In this document: piece by piece, positions 38,451-48,631 of the stretch
How positions within the stretch are numbered: position 1 is the stretch's first letter
How the letters are laid out: each line of letters starts with the position of its first letter
NCBI RefSeq assembly: GCF_030063335.1
Contig: NZ_JASISW010000009.1
Coordinates: 62,001 to 126,000 of the forward strand
DNA: 64,000 nt
Source: Rhodococcus sp. G-MC3
GTDB taxonomy: Bacteria > Actinomycetota > Actinomycetes > Mycobacteriales > Mycobacteriaceae
Direction of reading: 5' to 3'
Translations under genes and position numbers: made by a program
The notes under the pieces: model-generated
Seen by the model: the letters and a program-made list of their open reading frames with translations, nothing else
The model's database searches: none
What the model was told of the DNA's origin: nothing

Positions 38451-40178
38451 GTGGGTGAACATCGCACCGCGGGGGGAATCCGCGGTATCAGCAAAGGCCC
38501 GTTCATCGTGGTGGGCACCATCGTTGTGGTGGTGCTCGCCGCGTTCGGGTGGTTCCAGTTGCGAGACCGTATCTCAGAACAAGGCGTGCAAGCCGCCGAG
38601 GCCTGTGTCGAAGGTGCGGTCACCGTGCCCGTCACTGTCGACCCCGATATTGCGTCGCAGATCAGCGAGTTGGCGCTGCGATACTCCAAAACTGGGCCGG
38701 TCGTTCGCGATCACTGTGTGACCGTCGAGGTAGCCACACAGAATTCGGCGGCGATAACGGGCGCTCTCGCGACGGGTGCGGCGAACTGGGACAAATCGAC
38801 CCTCGGTCCGCTTCCTGCGCTGTGGATTCCTCAATCGTCCGATGCGGTGTCCGGATTGCCGGCAGGAACCGTGGACGGAACACCTCGATCGGTCGCCGGC
38901 TCGCCCATCGTTCTGGCTGCGCCGTCGGCCGTGACCGCAGCTTTGTCAGGTGCAGGTATCGGCTGGGCCGACCTTCCGCGACTACAACAAACGCCGGACG
39001 GTCTCGACGAACTTGGGTTGACCGGCTGGGGAGGCCTTCGGCTTCGACTGCCACTCGGCACGTCGTCGGATTCGACGCCAGCTGCCCTTGCAGCGGTCGC
39101 CACGGCAGTTTCCGGCACTCCTGGCAGGGAGCTGACGCCCGAGCAAGTCCGGTCCGCTCCGATCGTCGCAGCCATGTCGGCTCTGTCGACATCCGATCTC
39201 GGAACCGCTGCGTCGTCCACGGATTCGACCGATGCAGAACTCGCGGGGTTGAGCAGCGATCTCGGTTCTTCCGGGGCCGTGCACGCCGTTCCGGTCACCG
39301 AGCAGCAAATGACAAGCTCGGAGCAGACGGGAATTACTGCCTATTCACCCACCGGTTCGGCTCCCACCGCTGATCACCCCGCTGTCATCCTCGCCGGCCC
39401 ATGGATGGACGAGACACTCAGCCGAGCAGCCGCTCAATTTGTCGAATTCGTTCGGCAACCGGAGAATTCCCAACTATTCGCCGACGCGGGATTCGATGTG
39501 GGCGAGGCATCGACGGATCAGCTCTCGGCATCCTACGAAACCCGTCAGGCATTGATCGCTGCCGTGCAAGACCCTGCCACCGCACGACGAGCCACCACCC
39601 TGGTTGATGTTTCGAGGTCCATGGACACAACAGAAGGCAGCCGAACCCGTTTGGGCAACACGGTTGCAGCGTTGACACAGCAGTTCGAGTCGGTGATCGA
39701 TTCGACCGACATCGGATTGTGGATCTACAGCAAAGATCTCGACGGTACCCGCGCGTTCCGTGAACTCGTGCCTACCGGACCGGTCGAAGAGCAGCTCCCC
39801 GGTGGAACCAGACGCCAACAGGTGATAACGGCCGCGTCCGGTCTGCGACCCGAATCGGCGACGTCCACCTACGAATCGGTGATGGCAGCATTCGTCGACG
39901 CGCAGGATAACTTCGCGCCTGGCAAACCGAACAGCGTCGTGTTGGTGACCGATGGCCCCAACGACGATACAAGTGTGTCGAAAGAACGGTTGCTCACAGC
40001 TCTGTCGTCGATAAACGACCCAGCGCGGCCGGTGGCGATCGACGTCGTGTCCATCGGAACCAATTCGGACGCTACGACGCTGCAATCGATGTCCGAGATC
40101 ACCGGAGGGTCATTCGCAACAGTCCCCTCCTCGGACGGCCCCGAACTACCCGACCTTCTCCGAAAGTTGCTGTACTGA
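38451..40178 (+). CDS. Membrane-anchored VWA-domain protein (Rv1836c-like)
   Basis: 575 residues: N-terminal membrane helix (GPFIVVGTIVVVVLAAFGWF), then a large extracytoplasmic part like a periplasmic binding-protein fold, then a VWA domain from about residue 380 with the MIDAS start TLVDVSRSMD and later VVLVTDGPNDD. VWA domains bind divalent metal and protein partners; target unknown. GTG at 38451, 28 bases after glcB. The gene order glcB then VWA protein matches Rv1837c-Rv1836c as I recall it. Confidence 0.85.
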   Translation: MGEHRTAGGIRGISKGPFIVVGTIVVVVLAAFGWFQLRDRISEQGVQAAEACVEGAVTVPVTVDPDIASQISELALRYSKTGPVVRDHCVTVEVATQNSAAITGALATGAANWDKSTLGPLPALWIPQSSDAVSGLPAGTVDGTPRSVAGSPIVLAAPSAVTAALSGAGIGWADLPRLQQTPDGLDELGLTGWGGLRLRLPLGTSSDSTPAALAAVATAVSGTPGRELTPEQVRSAPIVAAMSALSTSDLGTAASSTDSTDAELAGLSSDLGSSGAVHAVPVTEQQMTSSEQTGITAYSPTGSAPTADHPAVILAGPWMDETLSRAAAQFVEFVRQPENSQLFADAGFDVGEASTDQLSASYETRQALIAAVQDPATARRATTLVDVSRSMDTTEGSRTRLGNTVAALTQQFESVIDSTDIGLWIYSKDLDGTRAFRELVPTGPVEEQLPGGTRRQQVITAASGLRPESATSTYESVMAAFVDAQDNFAPGKPNSVVLVTDGPNDDTSVSKERLLTALSSINDPARPVAIDVVSIGTNSDATTLQSMSEITGGSFATVPSSDGPELPDLLRKLLY

Positions 40179-40181
40179 AAA

Positions 40182-40457
40182 ATGATGCGTCTGCTGCTCT
40201 TCGGTACATTTCTCGCGCTCGTAGGACTGATGCTCCATATTCGCTATGTCCGCGCGACGCGACTGCGTCGCCCATCGTCGATTGCGGTCGACATCGTTCT
40301 CGTCGTGATGTGGTTGCTGGCACTGATTGGGATCGGCTCAGGAGAATTGTTCGACCCATCGTGGGCACGCGGGCCCGCATGGGTTGGACTGAGCTGGTTG
40401 GCGGTCGTGCTCTACCTGATATTGGGCACAGCACTTCTCGGTCTGATCACGCTGTAG
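40182..40457 (+). pseudogene. N-terminal membrane part of a split metallophosphoesterase
   Basis: 91 residues with three to four helices (LLLFGTFLALVGLMLHI; IVLVVMWLLALIGIGSG; WLAVVLYLILGTALLGLITL). The stop TAG at 40455-40457 is in the same frame as the next gene, with no other stop up to 41319. Related actinobacterial metallophosphoesterases, as I recall them, have just such an N-terminal membrane region in one chain, so this looks like the 5' half of one gene broken by a single nonsense change (GAG would restore a Glu). It could instead be a real small membrane protein. Confidence 0.6.
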
Positions 40458-40469
40458 ATCCGCATCGCG

Positions 40470-41321
40470 ATGGCTCTCTCGCAACGAGACTCCGCTGCAC
40501 TTCGGCTGCGGGTGACTCGAGCAGGTTCGGCAGTCGTAGCCGTAGTCTCCGTCGTCGCTGTTGGTTACGGTGCCTTCGAGGCGGCGAATCCGAAGGTCAC
40601 CGACACAACAGTGGCGCTCGACCGGCTTCCAGCCGTATTCGATGGTGTCCGAATCGCTCTCGTGTCAGACCTTCACGTCGGACCTGCCAGAGGCGCGGAT
40701 TTCGTGCAGAAGGTGGTCGACCAGGTCAACGAACAGTCTCCGGACATGGTCATCCTCGATGGCGATCTGATCGACGGTACCGTCGAACTGGTCGGATCGG
40801 ATCTGGATCCGCTCAGGAAGCTGTCGGCGCCACTCGGCGTATTCGGCGTGAGCGGGAATCACGAGTTCTACGCCGACGACGGTGGCAAGTGGCTCGACCT
40901 GTGGGAGACCCTTGGCGTGACGGTGCTGCGAAACCAACGCGAAGTGGTCAACAGGTCCGGTATCGGTATCGATGTCGCCGGAATCAACGATGCCACGGCA
41001 CCGAAGCCTTATGAACCAAATCTGGGAGCAGCCCTCGACGGCCGCGACCCAGACGATTTCGTGCTCCTCCTTGCCCATCAACCACTTCAGGCGATCGAGG
41101 CGTCGGATCATGGGGTGGACCTTCAACTGTCGGGCCATACTCACGCAGGCCAGATCTGGCCTTTGCGCTACCTGGTCAGGTTGCAGCAGCCAAGCGTCGA
41201 GGGGCTGGACACTGTCGGCTCGACCACGCTCTACACGACGCGAGGAGCAGGCGCGTGGGGCCCTCCGATCAGAGTTGCAGCACCACCGGAAATATCGATG
41301 CTGCAACTGGTCCGCGCCTGA
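40470..41321 (+). CDS. Metallophosphoesterase (C-terminal catalytic part of split gene)
   Basis: 283 residues with one helix at about 20-38, then a calcineurin-like phosphoesterase domain with complete metal motifs: LVSDLHVG, DGDLIDG, GNHEFY, LLAHQPL and LSGHTHAGQIWPL. Similar to YkuE-type enzymes acting outside the membrane. ATG at 40470 lies 12 bases past the in-frame TAG ending the preceding ORF, without a clear ribosome site, so it may be expressed by reinitiation or read-through. Substrate unknown. Confidence 0.85.
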   Translation: MALSQRDSAALRLRVTRAGSAVVAVVSVVAVGYGAFEAANPKVTDTTVALDRLPAVFDGVRIALVSDLHVGPARGADFVQKVVDQVNEQSPDMVILDGDLIDGTVELVGSDLDPLRKLSAPLGVFGVSGNHEFYADDGGKWLDLWETLGVTVLRNQREVVNRSGIGIDVAGINDATAPKPYEPNLGAALDGRDPDDFVLLLAHQPLQAIEASDHGVDLQLSGHTHAGQIWPLRYLVRLQQPSVEGLDTVGSTTLYTTRGAGAWGPPIRVAAPPEISMLQLVRA

Positions 41322-41339
41322 CGTCCGATTCGCGGACGA

Positions 41340-44192
41340 TCAGGCAAACGCCTCGATGGGTGGGCACGAGCACACGAGATTGCGATCGCCGTGGGCACCG
41401 TCGATCCTGCGCACAGCGGGCCACACTTTTGCCCGCCCCACGACCGCGTCTGGAAAGACTGCTTCCTGTCGCGAATACGGGTGCGTCCAGTCACCGGCAA
41501 TGCAGCGGGCCGTATGCGGCGCTCCTCGGAGCGGGTTGTCCTCGACCGTCCACTCCCCCGAGCCCACTCGATCGATTTCGCCACGAATCGCAATCATTGC
41601 ATCACAGAACGCGTCGATTTCGTCGAGGTTTTCGCTTTCCGTCGGCTCGACCATCAGAGTTCCTGCGACGGGAAAGCTCATGGTCGGTGCGTGAAATCCA
41701 TAGTCAGCCAACCTCTTCGCAACGTCGTCGACGGTCACGCCGGTCGCCTTGGTGAGACCGCGCAGATCGAGAATGCACTCGTGCGCCACCATTCCGTTGT
41801 CCCCTGTGTAGAGGACGGGGAAGTGCTCGTCCAACCGTCGGGCGATGTAATTGGCAGACGCGATGGCCGTGAGCGTTGCGTTACGGAGGCCAACCGCACC
41901 CATCATGCGCACGTACGCCCACGTGATGGTCAAGATCGACGCGCTGCCGAACGGTGCTGCCGCAACCGCGGGTCCCGTTCCGAGTTCGGGCCGTAATGGG
42001 TGGCCGGGAAGGTAAGGCGCGAGGTGCGCTCGAACGCCGACCGGACCGACACCTGGTCCGCCGCCGCCGTGCGGAATGCAGAACGTCTTGTGCAGGTTCA
42101 GGTGACTGACGTCTCCCCCAAATTTTCCTGGACGAGCCAGTCCCACAAGCGCATTCAGGTTAGCGCCGTCCACGTACACCTGCCCCCCGGCATCGTGAAC
42201 CGCGGCGCAGATTTCGTCGATCTCGTGCTCGTAGACGCCGTGCGTCGACGGGTAGGTGATCATGATGGCAGCCAGTGAGTCTGCATGCTGACCGATCTTC
42301 GTGCGCAGGTCGTCCACATCGACATCACCGTTGGTACGGCACCCGACAACGACGACTTTCATGCCGACCATCACGGCGGACGCAGCGTTGGTGCCGTGTG
42401 CGCTCGACGGGATGAGACAGATGTCGCGATGGTCGTCACCGCGGCCCAGATGGTAGTTGCGAATCGCCAGCAGTCCCGCATATTCACCCTGGCTGCCTGC
42501 ATTAGGCTGCAAACTGACCTTGTCGTATCCGGTGATGTCGACGAGCCACTGCTCGACATCGGCTATCACCGAACGGATTCCGACCGTGTCGGTATCAGGG
42601 GCGAAGGGGTGAAGCCGAGCGAACTGCGGCCACGTGATCGATTCCATTTCCGCGGTGGCATTGAGCTTCATGGTGCAGGATCCGAGTGGAATCATGCTCC
42701 GGTCGAGCGCGATGTCCTTGTCAGACAGCATTCGGAGATAGCGCAACATCGCCGTTTCGGTCCGGTGGCGGGTGAACGCCGGGTGAGTCAAGAACTCCGA
42801 GGTTCTCGAAGCAGATTCGGGTATCGACTTCTCCGGGTCGCCTTCGAGCGCAGCCGCTCCGAACGCCGCGGAGACTGCATCGATGTCGGCGCGCGTGGTG
42901 GCTTCGTCCGACGACACTCCGACGGTGTCGTCGTCTACGAAACGTAGATTGATACCTGAAACGCGTGCTGCATCGACCACAGCGCGTGCTCGACCCGGCA
43001 CGATTGCGGTGACCGTGTCGAAGAAACTGTCGGAGCGGACTTCGATGCCGGAGCTACGCAAATTGTCTGCGAGGCGCCTGGCCTCGATATTCACCCGACG
43101 AGCAATAGCTCGCAGCCCTTCGCTGCCGTGATAGCTCGCATACATTGCTGCCACGATTGCGAGCAGTACTTGAGCCGTGCAGATGTTGGAGGTCGCCTTC
43201 TCTCGGCGAATGTGTTGCTCACGCGTCTGCAAGGCGAGACGATAGGCAAGATCACCGTCAGCGTCGACGGAGACCCCCACCAGTCGACCGGGAAGTTGCC
43301 GCGCATGTGTCGAACGCACCGCGAGGTAGCCGGCATGTGGCCCACCGAATCCCATTGGCACACCGAAGCGTTGAGTCGTACCGAAACACACGTCTGCACC
43401 CATTTCGCCCGGCGGTGTGATGAGCGTCAATGCCAGCAGGTCGGCACCCACCGCCACGAGGGCACCGCGTTCGTGCGCGCGAGCGATGGTGTCACGATGA
43501 TCGACCACGGCGCCGGACGCACCTGGAAGCTGTGCGAGCACCCCGAAGAATTCACCATCAGGTAAACCAAACGCGAGATCGGCATGCACGAGTTCGATTC
43601 CGAGCGGCTCGGCCCGGGTTGCCAGGATTGCGAGCGTCTGAGGAAATACATCGACATCGACGACGAAACGAGCCGAGGTCGACTTACGATTTGCTCGGCG
43701 AAGAAGCGTCATCGCTTCTGCCGCTGCCGTGGATTCGTCGAGCATCGACGCGTTGGCTACATCCATCGCGGTCAGATCGGAGACCATGGTCTGGAAATTC
43801 AGCAAGGCCTCGAGTCTGCCCTGACTGATTTCCGGCTGGTACGGCGTGTAAGCCGTGTACCAGGCCGGGTTTTCCAGAATGCCCCGAGTAAGAACCGGTG
43901 GTGTCAGTGTGTCGTAGTACCCGAGTCCGATCATCGACGTGGCAACGACGTTTCGAGATGCGATCTCGGCAAGCTCGGCGAGCGCCTCGTGCTCCCCAAC
44001 AGGGAGCGGTAGCACATCGAGCCCGTCGGCAATGCCTCCGGCGACTGTGTCCAGGATCGATGCAGGCACCGCTCGCGCCGCGAGTTCTTCGAGTGTACGC
44101 ACGCCGATAACGTCGAGGATTCGTTCGAGTTCGTCAGAATCCGGACCGATGTGTCGATCAGCGAAAGTCGAGCGAAGAATATGGTCGGACAC
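41340..44192 (-). CDS. gcvP: Glycine dehydrogenase (decarboxylating), P protein
   Basis: 950 residues, full-length PLP-dependent P protein of the glycine cleavage system: it decarboxylates glycine and passes the aminomethyl group to lipoyl-GcvH. Starts [22 protein letters not shown] lysine near residue 695 in [17 protein letters not shown] chose GTG at 44190-44192 (GGAG upstream). The frame stays open to 44480, but that stretch is the riboswitch leader. GcvH is on the same strand at 47849; gcvT is not in the window. Confidence 0.96.
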   Translation of the reverse strand: MSDHILRSTFADRHIGPDSDELERILDVIGVRTLEELAARAVPASILDTVAGGIADGLDVLPLPVGEHEALAELAEIASRNVVATSMIGLGYYDTLTPPVLTRGILENPAWYTAYTPYQPEISQGRLEALLNFQTMVSDLTAMDVANASMLDESTAAAEAMTLLRRANRKSTSARFVVDVDVFPQTLAILATRAEPLGIELVHADLAFGLPDGEFFGVLAQLPGASGAVVDHRDTIARAHERGALVAVGADLLALTLITPPGEMGADVCFGTTQRFGVPMGFGGPHAGYLAVRSTHARQLPGRLVGVSVDADGDLAYRLALQTREQHIRREKATSNICTAQVLLAIVAAMYASYHGSEGLRAIARRVNIEARRLADNLRSSGIEVRSDSFFDTVTAIVPGRARAVVDAARVSGINLRFVDDDTVGVSSDEATTRADIDAVSAAFGAAALEGDPEKSIPESASRTSEFLTHPAFTRHRTETAMLRYLRMLSDKDIALDRSMIPLGSCTMKLNATAEMESITWPQFARLHPFAPDTDTVGIRSVIADVEQWLVDITGYDKVSLQPNAGSQGEYAGLLAIRNYHLGRGDDHRDICLIPSSAHGTNAASAVMVGMKVVVVGCRTNGDVDVDDLRTKIGQHADSLAAIMITYPSTHGVYEHEIDEICAAVHDAGGQVYVDGANLNALVGLARPGKFGGDVSHLNLHKTFCIPHGGGGPGVGPVGVRAHLAPYLPGHPLRPELGTGPAVAAAPFGSASILTITWAYVRMMGAVGLRNATLTAIASANYIARRLDEHFPVLYTGDNGMVAHECILDLRGLTKATGVTVDDVAKRLADYGFHAPTMSFPVAGTLMVEPTESENLDEIDAFCDAMIAIRGEIDRVGSGEWTVEDNPLRGAPHTARCIAGDWTHPYSRQEAVFPDAVVGRAKVWPAVRRIDGAHGDRNLVCSCPPIEAFA

Positions 44193-44254
44193 GGGACACT
44201 CCAGGTGTGGGGATGCGGACGGGCCGGGTGCGGCCCCGCACGAAGCGCGGCCGA

Positions 44255-44490
44255 TCCTCCCCCTCTGTCGCATGCTCACCGAGACGAGCGCCTGAGAGAT
44301 TCGAACACTCATCGTCCTGCGAACCCTGGCCGACGCGTGTCTTTCCCCTTGGGCAGATGGGTGATCCCACCATTTTCCAGAGTCGTCGAAGCTCACACGG
44401 TCCGTGTGCCTGAGAGATTGACGGGGAGGTATTGCTCCTTCGGCGTCCGGAACTGGCTGTCCCGGAACTCTCCCGCGCAAGCGCGACTAT
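44255..44490 (-). ncRNA. Tandem glycine riboswitch upstream of gcvP
   Basis: On the minus strand the leader shows the hallmarks of RF00504 twice: GGGAGAG, then CGCCGAAGGAGCAA and CTCTCAGGCAC (end of aptamer 1, near 44405-44420), then CTGCCCAAGGGGAAA and a second CTCTCAGG (44291-44301), ending in GACAGAGGGGGAGG (about 44256-44270). Both aptamers precede gcvP by about 65 bases. Glycine binding is expected to turn gcvP on. The linker between aptamers looks longer than usual. Confidence 0.85.
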
Positions 44491-44497
44491 GAAAAGT

Positions 44498-45160
44498 CTA
44501 GCCTGTTTTCCGACCGGCGCGATTCTTGCGCCGCGACGCCAACTCGTCCTCCGGACTTGTCTCCGATTCGCCGCCATCTGCGCGTTCTGCTGGGAAGTCC
44601 GCGATGAGTCCGGTCAATTCGCGCATCGCGCCGTTTACCGCAATACCGAAGACCCCCTGTCCGCCCTGCAGCAGGTCGACAACTTCTTCGGCGGACGTGC
44701 ACTCGTACACGGTGGTGCCGTCGGAAAACAGAGTGATGTTCGCAAGGTCGCCTACGCCGCGCTGACGAAGATGATCGACCGCAACACGAATGTTCTGTAG
44801 TGAGATGCCGGTGTCGAGAAGGCGCTTGACAATCTTCAATACCAGCATGTCTTTGAAGGAATACAGACGCTGGCTGCCTGAGCCTGCCGCTCCACGGATG
44901 GACGGCACGACGAGTCCCGTTCTTGCCCAGTAGTCCAGTTGCCGATATGTGATGCCTGCAATCTGGCATGCGCTCGGCACGCGGTAGCCGACGAGATCGT
45001 CGGGAACCGAATCGTCGGGAAAGAGCCCCGGCTGGAAGTCTCGAACGGGTACCGTCACGGCTGGTGTCGACGGGCGATCTGTGTCGACTGCAGAAGAGCT
45101 TGTGGCCCCGTGCTCAGCGTTCACTGAACCCTGGTGACGCTCCTGCGGCTGATCTACCAC
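44498..45160 (-). CDS. MerR-family regulator, Rv1830-like
   Basis: 220 residues. Winged MerR DNA-binding domain in the middle: YRVPSACQIAGITYRQLDYWA, then SQRLYSFKDMLVLKIVKRLLDTG, followed by a conserved C-terminal part (LANITLFSDGTTVYECTSAEE). In M. tuberculosis the orthologue has been called ResR/McdR and linked to growth and antibiotic recovery. I chose GTG at 45158-45160 because GAGGGAG lies just upstream; the frame is open to ATG 45259, adding 33 low-complexity residues. Its stop is next to the riboswitch start of gcvP. Confidence 0.88.
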   Translation of the reverse strand: MVDQPQERHQGSVNAEHGATSSSAVDTDRPSTPAVTVPVRDFQPGLFPDDSVPDDLVGYRVPSACQIAGITYRQLDYWARTGLVVPSIRGAAGSGSQRLYSFKDMLVLKIVKRLLDTGISLQNIRVAVDHLRQRGVGDLANITLFSDGTTVYECTSAEEVVDLLQGGQGVFGIAVNGAMRELTGLIADFPAERADGGESETSPEDELASRRKNRAGRKTG

Positions 45161-45430
45161 TGACTGCTCCCTCTTCGGATGTCTCGACACTGCGTTCGAT
45201 CGGGCGTTCGGCCCGTCCGCACCAGAATTCGCCCCGGCGCCGTGCTGCGTGAGTTCCATTCCGCGTACCGGTCACAATACGCTCCGATGCGGGTCGACGA
45301 CATACGATCGCCGACTGCGAACTCACACTTCGGAACGCTATTGGGCCCAGCAAGAGAGGTCAACGCAACGCGCCGTAAACCTGAACCTAAAGTTGAGGTT
45401 GAGACTCCATCGTTACCAAACTGAGGATGT

Positions 45431-45904
45431 TCAGCCGTCCGTTGCCTTGAAATCGTCGGGCGAAACCGATTCGAGGAACTCCTTGAACTTCTCCACCTCG
45501 TCCTCGCGCTCATCGGGCATGAGGAGGCCTGCTTCCGCGAGAACCGCTTCGTCGGCGAAAATCGGTACGCCCGCTCGCAACGCAATTGCAACCGAATCCG
45601 ATGGCCTCGCGGAGACTCGTATCTCCTTGTCGAACACCAGGTCAGCGTAAAAGGTCCCCTCCTGCAGGTCGACTATGCGAACCTCCTTGAGGGTGTGCCC
45701 CAGCGCACCGATCAGGTCTTTGATCAGATCGTGGGTCAATGGTCGCGCGGGCTGAACACCCTGCTGTTCGAGAGCGATCGCCGCCGCTTCGGTCTGCCCG
45801 ATCCAGATCGGCAGATAACGCTCTCCGTCGGATTCGCGTAACAGCAGCACCGGTTGATTCTGGGGCTGCTCCACACGAATACCGACTACACGCATCTGAC
45901 TCAT
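45431..45904 (-). CDS. Bifunctional nuclease family protein (DUF151)
   Basis: 157 residues. MRVVGIRVEQPQNQPVLLLR and YLPIWIGQTEAAAIALEQQG, then FYADLVFDKEIRVSARPSDS, are the DUF151/BFN signature; an acidic C-terminal tail follows. Plant members have DNase and RNase activity; the bacterial role is unproven. ATG at 45902-45904 has GGGAGG upstream. Orthologous place to Rv1829, between two MerR genes. Confidence 0.88.
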   Translation of the reverse strand: MSQMRVVGIRVEQPQNQPVLLLRESDGERYLPIWIGQTEAAAIALEQQGVQPARPLTHDLIKDLIGALGHTLKEVRIVDLQEGTFYADLVFDKEIRVSARPSDSVAIALRAGVPIFADEAVLAEAGLLMPDEREDEVEKFKEFLESVSPDDFKATDG

Positions 45905-46019
45905 GGTGACTGCCTCCCACATGCGTTGAAATTCGGGCCGCAGATCTTGGTCCGTCCACTGAGTACGAGTCTATTGGAATCGGAGACAGCACGGAGGCCG
46001 TGACCGCTCGAACGGTCCA

Positions 46020-46757
46020 TCACCGATCGAGCGCCCCGCGTACTGCCGACTTGACCAGGCAGGTGTGCAACGTCAGCGACAGCGCGGCGAGCTCGCGAAC
46101 CATTTCCTCGGCCCGATCGCGGGCACCCGCGTCGCGGCCTTTGGCGACCGGACCCGCAATCTGGGCAACCAGACCGGCTTCCCGATCGGCAGCGAGCTTG
46201 AACGCACGCAGATGCCTGACCTCCAGCCCGAACTGAGTCATCGAATGCGCCGTACGCGCAAGGGTGACCGAACCCTCGTCGTAGAAGCCTGCCTGGCCGG
46301 GAACGATGAGTCCCGCCCGAAGCAGCTCGGTCATGAATGTGTCGTCGATCCCTGCTCGCGACATCAAGTCCGACTTGCTCACTCGGACTTCACGGTCGGC
46401 GAGGAAATCGTCGGCCGACACTTCGCCGGGCGCCACGCTGAGTGTCCGTGGCTTACGAGGTGTGGCCTCTGCGCTCTCGATCTGGGCAACACCGCTGTCG
46501 ATAGCTTCCAGTTGCTCCTTGATCACCTTCAGCGGAAGGTATTGATCTCGCTGTGCCGTCAACACGTAGCGCAGTCTTTCGCAATCAGCGATAGAGAAAC
46601 GTCGGTAACCCGACGGGGTGCGCTCGGGCGAGATCAATCCCTCGGCCTCGAGAAATCGAATCTTCGAGATGGTCACATCAGGAAAGTCGGGTCGGAGTCG
46701 ATCCAGGACGGAGCCTATCGACATCCCCCCGGGAGACTGCTGCCCGACGGCGGTCAC
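46020..46757 (-). CDS. ftsR: MerR-family regulator FtsR (Rv1828-like)
   Basis: 245 residues. MSIGSVLDRLRPDFPDVTIS, then IRFLEAEGLISPERTPSGYRRF, give the MerR helix-turn-helix; the C-terminal part (LRHLRAFKLAADREAGLV-like) is the effector/dimer region. The Corynebacterium orthologue FtsR activates ftsZ and affects growth; that function here is by homology. GTG at 46755-46757 overlaps the garA stop (GTGA), so translation is coupled to garA. Confidence 0.9.
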   Translation of the reverse strand: MTAVGQQSPGGMSIGSVLDRLRPDFPDVTISKIRFLEAEGLISPERTPSGYRRFSIADCERLRYVLTAQRDQYLPLKVIKEQLEAIDSGVAQIESAEATPRKPRTLSVAPGEVSADDFLADREVRVSKSDLMSRAGIDDTFMTELLRAGLIVPGQAGFYDEGSVTLARTAHSMTQFGLEVRHLRAFKLAADREAGLVAQIAGPVAKGRDAGARDRAEEMVRELAALSLTLHTCLVKSAVRGALDR

Positions 46758-47251
46758 TTGCTGCCCGCACCTGCAGACGACTCGCCGATCTGCGAACCGG
46801 AACCTCCGCGTGGACCGGTGAGAAAGACCAAACGGAACTTGCCGATCTGGACCTCGTCACCGTTGGCGAGAACTGCCGAGTCGACAGGCTCACGGTTGAC
46901 GTACGTGCCATTCAAGCTGCCGACATCGACAACCTGAAATTCATCTTCATCCTGACGGAACTCGGCGTGACGACGGCTGACTGTTACGTCGTCCAAAAAG
47001 ATGTCGCTGTCCGGGTGGCGGCCCGCCGAGGTGGTCGGCTGGTCGAGAAGGAAGCGCGAACCGGCATTCGGACCACGCTTCACCACGAGAAGTGCCGAAC
47101 CCACCGGCAAGCCCTCAACACCGGAGACAGGAGCTTCGGAGCCCTGGCTCGTTGCCGACTTGTCCAGCTCTTGGAGGAAGTCCGCCCGAAAAACCGAAGT
47201 GGTTTCCGCCGGCGACTCTCCGTAGATGCCGTCGTTGTCGTTCTCGCTCAC
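46754..47251 (-). CDS. garA: FHA-domain metabolic regulator GarA (OdhI)
   Basis: 165 residues. N-terminal phosphorylation motif AETTSVFRADFL, Thr17/Thr18 being the residues targeted by PknG/PknB-type kinases; FHA domain at about 60-150 with SAGRHPDSDIFLDDVTVSRRHAEF and VGSLNGTYVNREPV. Unphosphorylated GarA inhibits 2-oxoglutarate dehydrogenase and glutamate dehydrogenase and activates glutamate synthase in relatives. GTG at 47249-47251 with GGAG upstream. The Ser/Gly-rich tail after about 150 is likely disordered. Confidence 0.95.
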   Translation of the reverse strand: MSENDNDGIYGESPAETTSVFRADFLQELDKSATSQGSEAPVSGVEGLPVGSALLVVKRGPNAGSRFLLDQPTTSAGRHPDSDIFLDDVTVSRRHAEFRQDEDEFQVVDVGSLNGTYVNREPVDSAVLANGDEVQIGKFRLVFLTGPRGGSGSQIGESSAGAGSK

Positions 47252-47444
47252 CGTTTCTCCTTCTCAGTCCGATCACCCGGGCTCGAAACAACTCGGGCTA
47301 CGCAGTAAATAGCTTGCACGTTCTGTACATCTTGCGGACCTGCGCCACGTCACACACCTACTAGGCCACGGCAGTTGCTCATCAACGACCGTACCTTGCG
47401 AACGTGCACGCGTGTGAGCAGTTACCCGTGTCGAGGGCGCGAAG

Positions 47445-47849
47445 TTACCCGGCCGTAATTCCAGCATATCCGGCGGCGTCGAGCATGCTCGCCACCGACT
47501 CGTCCAACGACTCCGCCGACTCGGCTTCGAGCTCGATGAGCCACCCGTCGGAGTACGGCCCGGAGTTGACTTTTTCCGGACTCGCATCCAGATCCTCGTT
47601 GACCGCAATGACTTTGGCAGTCAGTGGCGCGAATACATCGGACACACTCTTCGTCGACTCCACCTCGCCGAGTGAGGTTCCAGCAGTGACGTCGTCGCCG
47701 ACTGCCGGTAGCTGGACGAAGACCACATCGCCGAGCTGCTCTTGTGCGTAGTCAGTGATTCCGATGCGAACCGTGGTCGGGCCGGTGCGCAACACCCACT
47801 CGTGCTCGGGGGTGTACAGCAGGTCTGCCGATGGCTCGGTGTCGCTCAA
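47445..47849 (-). CDS. gcvH: Glycine cleavage system H protein
   Basis: 134 residues. Carries the lipoyl arm on Lys67 in LGEVESTKSVSDVFAP, shuttling the aminomethyl group from GcvP to GcvT. Starts TPEHEWVLRTGPTTVRIGIT after about twelve residues. Start is TTG at 47847-47849 with AAAGGA upstream. It heads a set with garA and ftsR 193 bases downstream. Confidence 0.95.
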   Translation of the reverse strand: MSDTEPSADLLYTPEHEWVLRTGPTTVRIGITDYAQEQLGDVVFVQLPAVGDDVTAGTSLGEVESTKSVSDVFAPLTAKVIAVNEDLDASPEKVNSGPYSDGWLIELEAESAESLDESVASMLDAAGYAGITAG

Positions 47850-47896
47850 ATCGACTGTCCTTTCGGGTGGTACTCATCCGGTGAAGTAGCAGAAAG

Positions 47897-48631
47897 CTAG
47901 TTTCCGGGCTGAGAGTATTGAGGAATGCGTGGGTCTCGCAAGGCGGACACCGTGACCTGGTCCGATCTGGAGACGGAACACTCGCCGCCGTTGCGGGCAA
48001 CAGTGTCCACGACACCGCCGGGAATGTCCAAGGCAGCAGCGAGTGTGGCTGGATCCCCGATCGCGATGTATTCGTACGGCGTGGATATCTGGCGCCCGTC
48101 GACCACCACGGACCCGGCCCCACCTGCGATCCAAGAATCGACACCTATTCGGACCGGATCCCCTTCGGCTCCCGCGATGGACACAGCTTCGGCACCCGCA
48201 GCTCTCAGCTCCTGCAGGGCATCGAGTAAAACCTCCGAACCGACTCCAGTTCGCGGATCGGTGATCGTGACCACCACTCCCGGACCCACCGCGGGCACGG
48301 TTCCGACCTGGATGCTCAACGCGTCGAGACGTTCTTTCGCCTCACTCAACGCCGCCCCTGATCCGCCGCCGTTTTGCTGCAGTGACGACAGTGCTTCTTC
48401 CAAGGCGGAAATTTCCTCACGTAGTGCAGCTTCCCGGCGTCCTACGTTGTCCAGTACGACGAGCAGGTCCGCTGGTCTCGCAGCGTCGAGCGAATCGCCG
48501 CTGTCGTTCACGCGAACCTGAACGACCAGTACGAAGCCCAATACGCCCATCAACAACACGGCGAGCAACCCGTACATCACTGATCGACTTCCACCGGAAC
48601 GATGCTTACCGTCCGCCTTCGGATCGTTCAC
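47897..48631 (-). CDS. DUF881 membrane protein (Rv1825-like)
   Basis: 244 residues: one N-terminal helix (YGLLAVLLMGVLGFVLVVQV), a coiled-coil stretch (AALREEISALEEALSSLQQN), then the extracytoplasmic DUF881 domain (GTVPAVGPGVVVTITDPRTG; LRAAGAEAVSIAG). Function unknown, suspected in cell division or envelope. GTG at 48629-48631 overlaps the small-basic-protein stop (GTGA). Confidence 0.85.
   Translation of the reverse strand: MNDPKADGKHRSGGSRSVMYGLLAVLLMGVLGFVLVVQVRVNDSGDSLDAARPADLLVVLDNVGRREAALREEISALEEALSSLQQNGGGSGAALSEAKERLDALSIQVGTVPAVGPGVVVTITDPRTGVGSEVLLDALQELRAAGAEAVSIAGAEGDPVRIGVDSWIAGGAGSVVVDGRQISTPYEYIAIGDPATLAAALDIPGGVVDTVARNGGECSVSRSDQVTVSALRDPRIPQYSQPGN

Noticed and set aside
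44193..44480. N-terminal extension of GcvP by 96 residues
   Set aside because: The region carries glycine riboswitch motifs, and the GTG at 44190-44192 gives the normal GcvP start with a ribosome site.
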